DNA from: Aliivibrio salmonicida LFI1238
GTDB lineage: Bacteria; Pseudomonadota; Gammaproteobacteria; Enterobacterales; Vibrionaceae
DNA length: 64,000 bases
Direction: 5' to 3'
Assembly (NCBI RefSeq): GCF_000196495.1
Contig: NC_011312.1
Location: forward strand, 496,001-560,000
Shown here: in pieces, positions 63,768-64,000 of the stretch
Layout of the letters: the number at the start of each line of letters is the position of its first letter
How positions within the stretch are numbered: position 1 is the first letter of the stretch
Position numbers and translations under genes: made by a program
Notes under the pieces: model-generated
Database searches by the model: none
Seen by the model: the letters and a program-made list of their open reading frames with translations, nothing else
Told to the model about the DNA's origin: nothing

Positions 63768-64000
63768 TTATTGTTTTTTATTCAATTGACTAGGTTGGAG
63801 AATAGTAGTGACTCGTTCGTCTTTACCACCATCCGCAATTAACTTTTGTGTCTTCATATTATAGGTAATCACTTTACCCTGAATAACACTGTCGTCTTGG
63901 GTTAGTTCAGCATTGTCCGTCATTGTTAGAAATTCATTTTCTAGCTCATAACGCAATTTATTTGCTTTCCCTCTCAGTGTTTTACCGTCATCGGTTAATT
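63768..64000 (-). CDS. lptA: Lipopolysaccharide transport protein LptA (3' end, runs off window)
   Basis: The C-terminal ~77 residues of the periplasmic bridge protein: beta-jellyroll repeats LTDDGKTLRGKANKLRYELENEFLTMTDNAELTQDDSVIQGKVITYNMKTQKLIADGG in OstA-like pattern. The frame is open through the window edge, so the start codon and signal peptide are not visible. First seen gene of the lptA-lptB-rpoN operon. Confidence 0.93.
   Translation of the reverse strand, partial: LTDDGKTLRGKANKLRYELENEFLTMTDNAELTQDDSVIQGKVITYNMKTQKLIADGGKDERVTTILQPSQLNKKQ

Noticed and set aside
1..64000. CRISPR arrays, tRNA, rRNA or prophage modules
   Set aside because: No regularly spaced repeats, no cloverleaf or rRNA segments and no phage genes were seen in the window.

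Overview
The window is AT-rich gammaproteobacterial chromosome from the Vibrionaceae, most likely an Aliivibrio. The evidence is the complete MSHA type IV pilus locus, the aminotransferase-pglL-uvrA-galU ... ssb-csrD-msh-mreBCD order known from Vibrio cholerae, and Vibrio-like proteins throughout. Seven genes are visibly broken by insertion sequences, a nonsense mutation or slippage-type indels. That density suggests a decaying, IS-rich lineage such as the fish-associated cold-water aliivibrios. The species call is inference.

Layout. 1-1231: the 5' end of an IS982-family element has cut off the last quarter of lysC, while the lysine riboswitch upstream is still present. 1687-7510: a class V aminotransferase, a PglL-type O-oligosaccharyltransferase and uvrA with a LexA operator. 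7682-21606: galU and a leftward exopolysaccharide cluster: an initiating sugar-phosphate transferase (frameshifted), an outer-membrane barrel, a Wza-type exporter, a Wzc-type co-polymerase (split by an IS630-family copy), a flippase, a polymerase, three glycosyltransferases and a small membrane protein. 21928-24353: ssb, then a membrane-protein gene whose 5' end is split by a second, nearly identical IS630 copy. 24546-44891: csrD (mshH) and mshI-J-K-L-M-N-E-G-F-B-A-A'-C-D-O-P-Q, with mshA duplicated, an in-frame stop in mshE and a one-base frameshift in mshQ. 45014-53367: mreB-mreC-mreD-maf-rng-yhdP, the cell-shape and envelope cluster. 53404-57879: a nitrilase-family gene broken by an 11-bp duplication, tldD, the convergent darP (yjgA), and pmbA (tldE). 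57963-64000: mgtE, then the leftward lptA-lptB-rpoN-hpf-ptsN-rapZ-npr operon, with lptA running off the window.

How it works together. Three surface systems sit side by side: a lipid-linked polysaccharide pathway, a protein O-glycosylation enzyme that could use lipid-linked sugars, and the MSHA pilus whose pilins are possible glycosylation targets. In this strain the polysaccharide pathway (initiating transferase and Wzc) and the pilus (assembly ATPase and tip-associated MshQ) are each hit at two points, so both are probably inactive or altered. The housekeeping parts (DNA repair, ssb, mre, rng, lpt, rpoN) are intact. No rRNA, tRNA or CRISPR array was recognised.
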